Source: Heterohyrax brucei
Taxonomy: Eukaryota > Chordata > Mammalia > Hyracoidea > Procaviidae
Direction of reading: 5' to 3'
Assembly: GCA_028571685.1 (NCBI GenBank)
Contig: CM053162.1
Coordinates: 64,964,351 to 65,028,350 of the forward strand
Length of the DNA stretch: 64,000 nt
The notes beneath the pieces are model-generated. The model was not told the DNA's origin, searched no databases, and worked only from the letters and a program-made list of their open reading frames with translations. Position numbers and translations under genes: made by a program. Positions 12,047-23,780 of this stretch are shown here, in pieces; position 1 is the stretch's first letter; every line of letters starts with the position of its first letter.

Positions 12047-13045
12047 TGCCAAACTACATCATAACTGCCAAACCACTTGCCCTAGCCAAGTTAATACATA
12101 ACCTTAATAATAGCGGTCCATCCAAGAAATACTAAACTTGCACCTCAACTAATATAGACCTGTCAATCGCTTGGAAACCTACTGAAAGCTTAGAATACAC
12201 AAAGTCCTATAATAATGAACAAACGAAGTAAGAACTTGTCCTGGTAACTGTTAAGAGGTTTGTCGTATTTTCATTTTCCCAAATCATATGTCTATGCTAC
12301 TGAATAAAGAAGTGAAGAAAATACAACCTTGAAAGGACTATAAAATAAAGCAACAGTTGAGGGGACCATTCAAGAGATGACAAATTGAGTAAGAGATTTA
12401 CCAGAGGGTACTCCATGAGCTGCGGTATGGAAAAGGTACTGGGAAAAAAGTCAGAGATGGTTTGAAGCATCAAGTAACTACCATGTTTCATTGCCAGCTC
12501 ATAGAGAACCAGACAAAAGATGAGAAAGTCTGAGTGCTGGGGACAGACGCCACCAAATTAGGAACAATTAGTGTGCCAGCTAAGCGGGGAGGAAAAATGG
12601 AATGACAATTTCAGAGCAGAGGTCAAACATTTCACTAGAAAATTAGCTGTAAAAGATCAAAGGCAAGTTAGGGCAGAAGGGACACGAGGGAAATTTATAA
12701 AAGGTCAAACATGTGACTCCATGAGAAGAAAGGAAAGAGAATACAGAAGAGATACTGTTGAACATAAAATCCAAGGAATGTGTATACTCCAAATCCTGGT
12801 TGTCTGCCCTTCATTCCTAGGTGTCCTTTCAACTGGGATAACTGCTCTCAAGATTAACAGGGATTTTTTGAGACTAAGAATAGATGACCCAGTATCTCTC
12901 TACTCATCAAAAAAAAAAAAGAGAGAGAGAGAGAGAGAGACAAAGGAGAGACAAGAGAGATGGACAATTGTATCCAGATGAAATCTGCATCAACTGAAAA
13001 ACAATTATTCCAGAAAGTAGAATGAGTAATTTATACTCCATTTCA
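12047..13045. other. No supported gene; A/GA microsatellite
   Basis: A 12-base A-run (12909-12920) followed by (GA)10 (12921-12940). The plus frame 12571-12981 runs through the microsatellite and has no family motif. Confidence 0.5.
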
Positions 13046-13049
13046 AAGC

Positions 13050-13215
13050 AAGGAGGCCCTCATGGTGAAGTGGTTATGAGCTCGGGCTGCTAACCAAAAG
13101 GCCAACTGTCTCAATCTACCAGATGCTCTTCGAAATCCTTTGGGACCATTCTGCTCTGTCCTATAGGGTCACTACGAGTCAGAATCAACTGGACAGCAAC
13201 CGCTCTGGTTTTTCT
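13050..13215 (+). repeat. AfroSINE, short type
   Basis: 'aggccctcatggtgaagtgg' to 'tcagaatcaactggacagc'. First of two head-to-tail copies. Confidence 0.9.
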
Positions 13216-13400
13216 GTTTGTTCAGTGCCCTGATGGCACAGAGGTTAAGAGCTACAGGTGCTAACCAAAAGGCTAGCAGTTCAGACATCAGTTGCTCCTT
13301 GGAAGCCCTACAGGTCAGTTCTGCTCTGCCTTATAGGGTTGCTATGGGTCAGAATCAACTCATTGGCAACAGGCTTGTTTTTCTATTTTTTTCTCTTTAT
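13216..13400 (+). repeat. AfroSINE, short type
   Basis: 'gccctgatggcacagaggtt' to 'gtcagaatcaactcattggc'. Starts within a few bases of the previous copy's tail. Confidence 0.9.
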
Positions 13401-13577
13401 ATAAACAAAACAGAGGCTTAAAAAAAGAATTAAAATTTATCAATATGGTTAGAATAAAAAACTAATCACTGTCAACTAGATAGAGACTCTAGTTTTACCT
13501 GTCAGGATCCCAGATCTGAAGTAGCATAATGTTTTTTTAAAAACATATGAATTTGACACTGGAAAGTTTAGAAATAA

Positions 13578-13765
13578 AATCTCAGCTTAGCTCCATACTA
13601 GCATGTACAGTCTTGGAAAAGTAATTTTGCCAGCTTGAGACTCATTTTCTTTAATAACAAAACAAAGTGCACTGGTTCCCTCCTCCTAGGCTTGTTCTCA
13701 CGACGTAAGGAAATCTTGTTATTAAAGTCTCTAGCACATAGCAGGTGCACAATTAAAAATGCTCA
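13578..13765 (+). repeat. MIR/L2-like relic
   Basis: 'tctcagcttagctccatact' plus 'gactcattttctttaataac' are MIR-like. 'ctagcacatagcaggtgcac' is the shared MIR/L2 end motif. Confidence 0.5.
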
Positions 13766-13769
13766 TTCC

Positions 13770-15865
13770 CCAGACTTCTGCAGCTGGTCCTAAGGCACAG
13801 TATATGAGTTGCAAATATAAAATAAGTTGGCTGACCTTTAAACAACAATGAAAACATCACCAACCAAACTGTTATTGCACATCAAATGATGTCAACTTCC
13901 CCGGGAAGGTTAGGCACAAAATCCCAGAAACCTGCCCTTGCTGACAGGGCTCACAGCTGGAGCTCCTCTTGAGCAATATCGGTAATAACTTGGGGGCACA
14001 TTCCTCTGATTATCCAAAAGGTGAAAAATATCGTTCTTCCAAGAAGGGAACTGGCTCCTAGGAAAAGCCAATATAACTTGGATGCAAATCTGGGGAACAA
14101 GATTTAGCTGAAGTGTGACCACAAAGCCATGAGATGGATTTTCATCTCTGACTCACAATAAAGTTCAGAAGACATGTAAGAAAAAGTTAGAGATCCTCTC
14201 AAAATAAAAGCACAAGTATAAGAAGTATAAGTACAAGAGCATTCATCACGATACTAAATGTAGAGGCAAAAAATACTAGGCTGAATCAAATCCAGAGAGG
14301 AATTATTTGTGTTCATATTTTTGTTCAGTTGGCTGTGAAATCACCAAGGCCCTAGGTCACCCACCTAGGCCACAGACTCAGAAAGGAGGCCCAGACTTCA
14401 GCGTTTAGCAGACAGTGCTGGACGTGATACACGCAGGTAGATGGGAAAGAGGGGAGTACATAGATGCTCCCTGTACAACTTTTCCGGAGCGGCACCATCT
14501 ACCTCCAAACACTGGTGCTTCTGAGCCAGTTGTCCAGATGTGCACATGTCAAAAACTAAAAGCAAACACTCCACAAAAGTAGGGACATTTCTTGAGCACC
14601 AAGGTAGGGACATTTCTTAAGAACACACACTGTATTTCAGTGTCTCTACTCTTCAGGGAAGCCTCAGGTGAAGATCTACAAAGCACTCTGAGTGTTTGCA
14701 TAATTGCACAAGATACAGGTATACTTAACATGTGTTATAATTCTCCAAAGATGATGCAAATATTTGCTGGTGAAAGGGCTGTCCCTCAAGATTAGGGACA
14801 ACAGATGTCAGTCTCTACATCCTTACCCAAAGGAAGGCTTCTTACTGACAGCCGTTTGTCGAAGGACCTATTTACAAAGGGTGTTTTCCCTTTTTTTTCT
14901 TCTCTGGATAAAGGAGAAAGATGTTAACTGAATTTAAACAACCCTGTTAGTGGAGCTGTATCTTATTTATGCACTAGTCTTAATAGAAGGGAGGGAGGAT
15001 TGGTAATTTATTTTCAGAAATTGTCATAGGTGTCTTGGAAACTGGAGTTTTCAGCCTTGCTTTCCAAGACTTCTCAGTAAATTCTGGGTTAAGGAAATTC
15101 TTTTGAGTCTTGGAGTATAACTGAGGCTCACCCAGCCTTCCCAGATACAAGGCATCATAACTGTGCCCCAAATCTTTACCCATCACAAACTCTTACACAC
15201 TGCCGCTAAGTTCCACCCAAACTGCAAAGACGTCAGTACCCATATGTGGACAATGAGTGCTCTCTCCCACAAGAATCAAAACAAGGAATAAACAAACACT
15301 GAAGACAATTCTCCACCACCATTAATACCTTTCTTGTGGTGAAATCACAATTAAAGAGGGTGTTCTCACTGTACTGAGACATGTGTCAAGTCTGGGATTG
15401 AGTAAATGTCTGTGCAAACTTATATCAGCTGTTGTGATGTTACTGCATGTGGATTCATTAGAAGTGAAGTGGTTTGCTTTGAAGAAATTAAAAACAAAAG
15501 CAAGGTGCAAAAGGAAAGTCAGGCATATTACACACAAGGCAGATGATGTTGGTCAGAAAGAGTGGTGATTCTCAGAAGCACAGAAAAGAAGGAAGAGAGG
15601 CAAGAGCAAATATAGATCTTTGTGGGGTGCCCTGGTCCAGACTGAGTACCTTTCAGGTTAGGAAACTAGACACTGAGTCAGACAATGATGCTGCTGCTTT
15701 CAATACATTTGTTAATTCCTGGATATTTTTCAAGGCATTTCTTTCCTGCATCTTTCCTGGATCCAGGCACTAGTGAAATCACACAGCAATAAGGCATGAC
15801 CCCTCTTATAGAATTCAAAAATATGCACCATCCTTCCAACACCTCAGATTTGAATATTTAATGCT
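13770..15865. other. No supported gene
   Basis: About 2.1 kb with no recognised repeat. Near 14572-14621 the phrase 'gtagggacatttctt' occurs twice, about 27 bp apart (imperfect tandem copy). No exon signature. Confidence 0.4.
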
Positions 15866-15867
15866 AG

Positions 15868-15915
15868 GGTCGCCATGAGTCGGATCTGACTCAACAGCAC
15901 TTGGATTTTGGCTCT
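15868..15915 (+). repeat. AfroSINE 3' tail, very short insertion
   Basis: Only the last ~45 bp: 'agggtcgccatgagtcggat' then 'ctgactcaacagcacttgga', ending 'ttttggct'. Same tail style (TTGGCT) as the small fragments at 17.7, 32.5 and 48.3 kb. Confidence 0.75.
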
Positions 15916-16094
15916 TTTAAATCAATCAAATGTTACTGTGGTTGGTAGTACTTTCAGCCTTATAGCCGTGTGCCCTCAGTACAGAACATGGTAGGTAAAT
16001 GGGTTCACTGGTTCTGAGCCAGGTGACAGAGTCGAAACATCTAGGAATCTTTCTTCATGACAATACCAGACACCCTCCTTGGACTAATTACATC

Positions 16095-16112
16095 AAAACA
16101 GTAATGGAGGGA
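16095..16112. repeat. Probable left target-site duplication of the long L1
   Basis: 'aaaacagtaatggaggga' pairs with 'aaaactgtaatggtggga' at 22601-22618, 16 of 18 matching. Confidence 0.65.
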
Positions 16113-16289
16113 CAGGACAAGGATGGTGGACTACTCACGTGACTCCTTGATTCCCTCTGAGAACTAAGGCCTAGAAAAACAATTAAATGGAACAAAGTGG
16201 ACATTGTGGGAGCTCTAGATCAGGTGGAGGGCTGTGAGGTCAGCTTGGATGACAGCAAGGGAAAAACTATCCTTGTCAGAGGCAAGATG

Positions 16290-17540
16290 GCAGTGCAGAG
16301 TCCTGCTTCTGTTGGTGCAGAGGCAGAGAGGCTTAGAGGTACAGACAGCATCTTTCTTAACTGGGAGACTGGGACTCAGACTGCTGCGCCTGAGAGCCTG
16401 GTAGGGGCCAGCTGCCATGCTGAGCTGCAGCACCTAAGTAGACAGAGTCTCTCAAAGCAGAGAGGCCATACTTAAGACAATCACATCTAGAGAACCCAGT
16501 GGCAGCTGGCGGCCAATGGTACCAGTGCCCTTCTCCCCCTCTTCTATGATCTACACCACAGATTCTGCTGGCCCAACACAGAAGAGTGGTACAGGGAAGA
16601 GGCTAACTTAGTCACCTGAGAGGTGGAGTCAGCCATACCTGAGGGCCCCGCTGGGGCTAACTGCTACACTGAGCAACAGCAGCTGACTGGACAGTGCCTC
16701 TCTCACCAGAAAAGCTGTTTTTAAGACAATCGCACCTAGCAAATGCAGTAGTGGCTGGTGGATGAGTGTGGTGCCACACTTGCCCCTCTCTTCTTTAAGT
16801 CATGTCATAGTGTCTGCTGACAGGGCCCCTGAGAGACTCCACAAGTAGGTCATCATCTTTGTCAGATAGAAGGGGGGGTCGACCAACCATGAGGTCCCAG
16901 CTGGTACCAGGTGCTGAGGGACAGCACCTTTCTCAACAGAAAAAGCAGTTCTCAATAGAATTGCACCTACAGAACAAGTGGTGGTTTGCAGCCATGTATA
17001 GTGGCACCATTTCCCCTTGCCTTCACTAAGCCATGACTTAGTGTCTGTTGATGGGTCCCAAAGAGACTTCATATGTAGGTCTCCATCATTGTCAGCCAGA
17101 AGGTGAGGCTTGGAATCCTGAGGGCCTGGGTGCTACTGGCTGCTGCTAGATAGCACCTCTCTCAGCAGAAAAGCAGTTTTTAAGGCAATCACATCTGAAG
17201 AACACAGCAGTGGCTGGCAGCTGAGTGTGGCAGTGTTCTTCCCTCCTCCCTTCTCTGAGCTATGTTATAGTGTCTGCTGGTGTGACTCCAGAGAGTCAGT
17301 ACAAGTAGGTTGTCTTCTTTGTCAGCCAGGATATAGGGCCTGCCACCCCTGAGGGCCCAGCTTGGGTGAGGTGCCAAGCTGAGCAGCCCCAATGGGCTGG
17401 ACAGCATCACCCTCACCAGAAAATCTTTACTTAAGAATGCTGCACATAGAAAACACAGCAGCAGCTGGTGGTTAAGTCTAGCAATGCCCTTACTCCCATC
17501 TTAGAGCTATACCACAGTTTCTGTTAGTGCAACACTGGAG
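16290..17540 (+). repeat. L1 5' UTR tandem monomers (five units)
   Basis: Direct repeats of about 228-251 bp. Each unit carries the block seen at 16710 ('agacaatcgcacctagc', then 'agtggctggtgg'). Equivalent positions are about 16460, 16710, 16938, 17168 and 17419. A second marker, 'gtgtctgctg' or a variant, recurs at about 16562, 16811, 17040, 17270 and 17517. In other mammals such monomers act as L1 promoters; a promoter role here is inferred. Confidence 0.82.
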
Positions 17541-17718
17541 AATCTGAATTGCTTTCTGATGGTGCAAAGACAACAATCAATATCTAGCCATTTAAAGAAG
17601 GAGACCATGATGGCTATGGAAAACTCCCAAAATAAAGAATCAGAAAACTTCCAGATGAAGAAGTCTTCCTGAAATTACTAGTGGTAGAATACAAAAGAAT
17701 TATATAGAGCGCTTATAC

Positions 17719-17748
17719 ATCCGACTCGACGGGACTTGGCTTTGGCTG
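17719..17748 (+). repeat. 30-bp AfroSINE tail inserted in L1
   Basis: 'ccgactcgacgggacttggc' then 'tttggctg' is the SINE 3' end only. It is flanked by perfect 8-bp duplications 'gcttatac' (17711-17718 and 17749-17756), as expected for target-primed insertion. Confidence 0.75.
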
Positions 17749-17764
17749 GCTTATACTTCTTAGA

Positions 17765-18437
17765 ATGGAGATTAAACAAAGTGTAGCAGAACAAAATGAA
17801 AAATTAGACAAGTTACATGAACTGCTACAATATCAGTGCTCTGAAATTCAGAAAGTCAATAACAAAATTACAGAGTTAGACAATACAGTGGAAAATCAAA
17901 AGAGCAAGATTGAGGAAATGGAATGCAGAATTGACAAAACTGAAGGTAAAGCAACTGACATCAGCATTTATGAGGGGAAATCAGGTAAAAGAATCAAGAA
18001 AAATGAAGAAGCATTAGGAATAATGTGGGACCGTATCAAGAGGAAAATTTTACATGTAATTGGAGTTCCAGAACCAGGAGAAATAGTAGAAAATACAGAG
18101 AGAATTGCTGAAGAGATGCTCACAGAAAACTTCCCTGACGTCATGAAAGAAAAGAAGATAGCTATTCTAGATACCCATCAAACTCCACAAATGAAAGCCT
18201 TGTAGAATGTCCTCTGACTTTTCATCCAAAATCTTGTTGGCAAGAAGGCTATGGCATGACACATACAAAGCCTTGAAGGGAAAAGAAAAAAAAAAAAAAT
18301 CCAGCCAAGAATTACATATCGTGCAAAACTGTCTTTCAAATATGACCACGAAATTAAGATATTCTCAGACAAAAAGAAGTTTAGAAACTTTGCAACAGCC
18401 AAGCCAAAATTACAAAAAAATGCTGAAGGAAGTTCTT
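17765..18437 (+). pseudogene. L1 ORF1 (RNA-binding protein) pseudogene
   Basis: ORF1p is the trimeric nucleic-acid chaperone of L1. Residues 1-65 of the first open segment (17765-18202, 146 codons) are heptad-rich, e.g. KLDKLHELLQYQ and NKITELDNTVENQ, fitting the coiled coil. The RRM-like part follows (IKRKILHVIGVPEPGE ... LTENFPDVM). A stop at 18203 ends this segment, and about 45 codons of the usual linker are missing. The C-terminal domain resumes in another frame (18207-18290, RRLWHDTYKALKG). It returns to the first frame across a ~15-base A-run and reads IQPRITYRAKLSFKYDHEIK from 18299. The upstream part before 17765 is also broken. It is non-functional. Confidence 0.85.
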
Positions 18438-18732
18438 TGATAAGAAAATCAATACCAGATGTATACCCAAGGATGCAAAGCAGAACACAGCATCCAGAGT
18501 CCTAACAAGTTAGAGAAGTCACAAAGCTCAAAGTTAAAGTATTAAAATTAGGGAAACAAAAAGCTCAACATGTAAACTATGACAACATTACATTATAAAG
18601 AGGGATATATTACAGTATTCATAGCTCTTTCAGATAGAGAGGAAGCTAAGGAGATATAAAGAAGTTAAAGACTGGTTTAAACCTAGAACATTAAGGGAGA
18701 ACAAAGAGGTGGCCACAAAGCAAACTAATAAT

Positions 18733-18760
18733 GCCAGCCAAGTGCCATCGAGTCAGATCT
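18733..18760 (-). repeat. AfroSINE tail fragment in L1
   Basis: 'gccagccaagtgccatcgag' then 'tcagatct', the reversed SINE 3' end only. No convincing duplication visible. Confidence 0.6.
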
Positions 18761-18910
18761 ACATATCAAAACAAGAAACACAACACAAAACTTTCAACAG
18801 ATACAAAGCCAACACTGAAAAAAGATGAAAAGGAAACCCATAAAGAAAACTGACCTAGAACAGTATATTAAGAAAAACAAAGAAAATGTCAACAACATAA
18901 AGATTAAGGT

Positions 18911-21614
18911 ATGAAAATGACAACACTAAATACATATCTATCAATAATTATACTAAATGTAAACAGATTGAATGCTCCAATACAGAGAGGAACGGGATGG
19001 ATCAAAAAACATGATCTGTCTATATGCTGCTTACAACAAACACATCTTAGACTCAAAGATATGAACAAACTGAAAATCAAAGATGGAACAATATGTACCA
19101 AGCTAACAACATGTAGAGAAGTGCAGATGTAGTGACACTAATCTCAGATAAAATGGATTTTAAAGTAAAACGCATCATAAGGGACAAGGATGGTCACTCT
19201 TTACTCCTTAAATGTTCAATACTTAAGGAGGATATAACAATATTGAAAATTTATGCACCCAATATCAGAGCATCTAAATATATGGAACAAACACTGACAA
19301 CACTGAAAAATGAGATAGATCACTCCATAACAACACCAGGAGACTTCAACAATACACTTTAGATAAGGGACAGATGCCAAGCCAAGTGCTATCAAGTCGG
19401 ATCTGACTCATGGTAACCCTAGGGGCCAGGGTAGAACTGACCCCCAGAGTATTCAAGGAGCGCCTGGTGATAGATCATCTAAAAAAAAGCTCTATAAAGA
19501 TACAGAAGATCTTATTGCAACAATTAATGAACTCCACTTCACAGGAATATACAGAACATTTTATACAACAGATAAGCATGTCTTCTTTTCCAACGCACAT
19601 GGAACATTCTCTAGAATAGACCATGTACTAGCCCATAAAGCAAGTCTCAACAAAATCCAAACCACTGATTTATGGCAAAACATCTTCTCAGATCATAAAA
19701 TCACAAAAAATTGAAATCAATATCAGAAAAAACATAGGTTTAAATTTGAACTCATGGAACCTGAACAACACCTTGCTCAAAAACTCATGGGTTATAGCAG
19801 AAAGTAAGGATGCCATAAAGAAATTCATGCAATCAAATGAGAATGAAAATTCATCCTACCAGAACCTATAGGATACAGCAAAAGCAGCACTCAGAGGTCA
19901 TGTGATTGTACACACACACACACACAAAAAAAAAAAAAAAACCTAAAAAAATCCATAAATAAAGTACTGGCACTAATAGAAGAGTTCAGCAAAGTATCAG
20001 GATATAAGAAAAACATAAAGAAATCAGTAGGATTCCTTTACACCAACAAAAATATCATGAAAGAGGAAATCACCAAGAAGGCAAAATACCTGGGAATAAG
20101 TCTAACCAGAGAAGTAAGAGTTTTATACAGAGAAAATTACAAGACTCTACTGCGAGAAACTAAGAGACATAAGTGGAGAAACTGACCTTGCTCATCGATA
20201 GGAAGACTTAACATTGTGAAAAGTTTATTTTACCCAAAGTGATCTACATACACAATGCAATCCCAACACAAATGCCGGAGTCATTTGTAATGAGATGGAG
20301 AAACAAATCACCAACTTTGTTTGGGAAGGGAGGAAACTCCAGATAAGTAAGATACAAATGAAGAAGAGGAACACAGTAGGAGGCCTCACATTACCCCACC
20401 TTAGAATATGTTACATTCCCATGGTAGTCACAATAGTCTGGTGTTGGTACAAAAACAGATATACAGACCAACTGAACAGAATAGCGAAATCAGCAATATC
20501 ACCACCCTCCTATCTACAGCTGATATTCAACAAAAGCCCAAAGACTGTAAACTCGGGTAAAAACAATCTTGAACAAACGGTGTTGGCAAAACTGCTTAGC
20601 CATCTGCCAAAAAAAGAGAAGAAGGAAAAGAAAAAAGAGACAAGATCCATTTCTCACACCTTACACAAAAACAGACTCAAAGTGGATCAAAGACCTAAAT
20701 ATCAAAACTAAAACAGCAAAGACTATGGAGGAAAAAATAGAGACAAGAATGAAAGCTCTAAAACATGGCTTAGAAAGACTACAAAATCTTACCAACAATG
20801 GACGAACAACAGAAGAGAAAACAGATGAATAGGAACTGCTAAAAATCACTTATGCTCAACCAAAGACTTTATCAAAGAGTTAAAAGACCACCTACTGAAC
20901 GAGAAAAAAATATTTGCAAACTACATATCAGATCATTGTCTAATTTCCACAGTCTACAAGGTACTGCAAAATATCAACAAGAAAAAGACAAATAACCCTG
21001 TTAAACAACAGGCAAAGTACAGGGACAAACACTTCACCAAAGAAGACATTCAGGCAGCCAAAAGACACATGAGGAAATGTTCACAATCATTAGCTATCAG
21101 AGAATCCAAATCAAAACTACAGTGAAAAACCATCTCACCCCCAACAAGACTGGCCATAATCCAAAACACAAAACAACAAATGCTGGAGACACTGTACAGA
21201 GATTGGAACTTTCCTGCATTGCTGGTGGAAATGCAAGATGTCACAGCCTATTTGGAAAGCAATGTGGCATATTCTTAAAAACCTAAAAACAGAAAAAACA
21301 TATGATCCAGAAATCTCACTTCTTGGAATATATCCTACAGAAATAAGGGCTGTCACATGAAGAGATACATGCACACAAAGGTATACTCCAGCACAGTACA
21401 CAATAGCAAAAAGATGGAATCAACCTAGGTGCCCACCAACAGGTGAATGGATAAACACACTATGGTACATACACTCAGTGGAACAGTGTGCGATGATAAA
21501 GAACAGTGATGGTTTCAGGAAGCATCTCCAAACCTGGTATTAACTAGAAGACATCATGCTGAGTGAAATCAGTCAGCTGCAAAAGGACAAGTTTTGTATG
21601 AGGCCACTATTATA
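18911..21614 (+). pseudogene. L1 ORF2 pseudogene lacking the RT core
   Basis: ORF2p supplies endonuclease and reverse transcriptase. Endonuclease: LNVNRLNAPIQRGTGW, SICCLQQTHLRLKD (18911-19110), KEDITILKIYAPNI and PGDFNNTL (19132-19360), then GTFSRIDHVLAHKASLNK (about 19590-19650), in several frames. At about 19905-19945 a CA/poly(A) junction jumps straight to sequence normally after the RT active site (KKSVGFLYTNKN, KYLGISLTREV, 20005-20130). The FADD region and roughly 1-1.3 kb are therefore absent. The rest (YTDQLNRIAKSA; the cysteine-rich FLHCWWKCKMSQPIWK near 21207-21254; SLLGIYPTE) continues with frameshifts and stops to about 21614. The protein is dead. Confidence 0.88.
19376..19468 (-). 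repeat. 5'-truncated AfroSINE inserted in L1 ORF2
   Basis: 'gccaagccaagtgctatcaa' to 'aaggagcgcctggt', about 93 bp of the 3' half. Flanked by 'gacagat' (19369-19375) and 'gatagat' (19469-19475), a probable 7-bp duplication with one change. It interrupts the endonuclease domain. Confidence 0.75.
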
Positions 21615-22580
21615 AAGACTTAAAACAGGACTCATGGACAGAAGAAAAGACTCTTTGATGGGTACAAGGGTGGAGAGGGGGTGAGGGTTGGTCACAGATT
21701 AGATAGTCAATAGAAATTCTATTAGGTGAAGGGAGTGACAGCTCACAGCAGAAGGCAGATCAGCATAACTGGACTACAGCATAAACTAAAAGATTTTCTA
21801 AATTCAACCCAACATCTCAAAGGCTAGAATAGCAGGGACAGGGCTCTGGGGGCTGTGTTTTCAGGGGACACTGAGGTCAACTGGCATAACTATCCTTTTG
21901 CTAAGAGAGTCTTCTGCACCCCATATTAGTGGGTGGCATCTGGGGTCTTAAAAACCAGAAAGCTGCCGTCTGAAGAACACTGTTGGTCCTAATCCACCTG
22001 GAACACATAATGACAGAACATCAAAGACATGAGGAAAAACGAGCCTCAGAGACAGAAGTGTGCATACGGTTGGAAGATTACATGAGCATGAGACCAGAGG
22101 TACCAGACCGTGCCTAGCCACTACCAAAGACGGCCTTGATAGGGGACAGAATGCAGAGTCCCTGCTGCAACAGGAGAAAAAGAGGAGTGCGGATCAGGAA
22201 TTCTACTAAAAGACCAGAAGTGATGGTCCGAGATCCTGGAGGGTCCCCTGTTAACACGGCCCTTAGACCTGCTGCTGCCCCAGGCCTGAAACCAGTACTG
22301 AGATCAGCACTTCAGACTAAGAATGGACTGGACTCAGCAACACAGGATGAGCCTGTGGTGTGTGTACTTTATGGTTTATACATTTACAGAAGGCTGTCCT
22401 ACTGGTTCTTTTCTAGAGTGGAGAGAGGGTGGAAAGGAGGGACGAGGTGTCTGTTGAGAGCATACTATTAGTCAAGAGTGAAAAAGAGGAGTGTTCTCTC
22501 ACAAAGTGGAGAGAGCACATAGAATTGTAGAAAGGTATGTATGCAAAATTGGCTTGAATTGTATACTTTCACTTAATCAG
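21615..22580 (+). other. L1 3' UTR
   Basis: Non-coding end of the long L1. Runs such as 'ggtggagagggggtgagggt' and 'gaatggactggactcagcaa' recur in the L1 ends at 31.0-31.9 and 54.1-54.5 kb, so these copies are one lineage. Open frames here (e.g. 22136-22471) are chance frames. Confidence 0.8.
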
Positions 22581-22600
22581 AAAAAAAAAGAAAAAAGAAA

Positions 22601-22618
22601 AAAACTGTAATGGTGGGA
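22601..22618. repeat. Probable right target-site duplication of the long L1
   Basis: 'aaaactgtaatggtggga', partner of 16095-16112. It directly follows the A-rich tail. Confidence 0.65.
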
Positions 22619-23780
22619 GTTGAAGAAGAGATCAAACCTGGGCATGTGTACTTTTTAAGTCTTCAGAAGATTCTAACATACACCCAGGATAGACAACCAC
22701 AAAACTAGCTGATATCTAAGAGGCTGGAGGAAAGATTTGTGCTTCCTACGTGGGGTTGAATGAGGTGAACTTCAAGGTCCTTTCCATACAGGAGAAGGGT
22801 CAGTAATTTTCAGTAAGCAGTCTGCTACAGAAATGATTTTTCTCAAATAACAGTGGAAGGGATGCTTCAAGGTTAAAGAGAAAGACTTTTGAAAAATGAG
22901 TCAGAAAATTGAACCCTCTATCTAGACAACTGCAACCAAACAAATATAAATACAAATGTGTGCTTTGTAGTTTTGTCAGTAATCTAGATCTCTTATGGGG
23001 TGTCAATAGAGGTTTTTTTTCCCCCCACATATTTACTTTTCATTGGTCTCAAAGATTTGACAGTCTGCTTCTTAAACTGTACCTAAATTTTTTAACTATG
23101 AATAAATTAGGCTTCAATAGTTTACATCTGATAAATAGACATGAGTCATATTAGCTACAAAATATATCACTATATGAATAATTGAAACATCCAAGTTTTT
23201 CAGCCTATCCGTAAGTTCTGTCAGAGGTAACTTATCATCTGGCCTGAACAGAATTACCCTAAATATTTCTAACAAGAAATCAAAGGCTTATTTATTTCTT
23301 CAAAGACTTAGAATGAAGTTAGACAAATGGTACAACAACTTATTTCTACAGTTACAGTTAGTAAATCCCTTAGCACTTGCATGGGAGATACATAGATAGT
23401 TCTTCTTGTCATCCTCATCTGGCTAAACTGCAACTGTAGAAGGAAGCAGCAAGCTGAGGGAAGGCACTAGTAGATAGCATCTTTGATGAACTGAAATTTC
23501 AGGGAAGTCATTTTTCTCATTAAAAAAAAATAGATTATACTTTTAAATCTCCTCAGGAGGTGCCAAGTGAATTTGAAGGGCATGTGAATTTTCAATAAAA
23601 GAAACTAAACAAAATATTACAGAACAGACAGACTGACCCAAGGAGCCAGGAAGCGGGGTAAATGTTAAACTCTGCAAAAAATAAAATGAAATCTAGAGCA
23701 TCACTGCATGAAAATTTATTCTTCAGAGAAAACAGAATGAAAACGATGTGAATTCATCCACCAATTCACAGTACTTATTC
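22619..23780. other. No supported gene
   Basis: AT-rich single-copy-looking DNA. No repeat or exon recognised. Confidence 0.4.

Larger units (their letters stand above)
16113..22600 (+). mobile_element. Near-complete LINE-1, internally deleted
   Basis: A 6.5-kb L1 on the plus strand. In order: a 5' lead ('aggacaaggatggtggac'), five tandem 5' UTR monomers, degenerate ORF1, degenerate ORF2, a 3' UTR and an A-rich tail (22581-22604). Probable 18-bp target duplications flank it, so the 5' end seems to be the true one rather than a truncation. It cannot move: both reading frames are broken, and the central reverse transcriptase, including the catalytic FADD-type motif, is missing. Later AfroSINE tail insertions lie at 17719-17748, about 18733-18760 and 19376-19468. 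Confidence 0.85.

Noticed and set aside
16290-17540. Regular direct repeats, as a possible CRISPR or satellite array
   Set aside because: Units are ~230-250 bp, contiguous, diverged, and lie directly upstream of L1 ORF1, so they are L1 monomers.
17765-18202. 146-codon coiled-coil open frame, as a possible host gene
   Set aside because: It is the coiled coil and RRM of L1 ORF1, with the rest of the L1 downstream.
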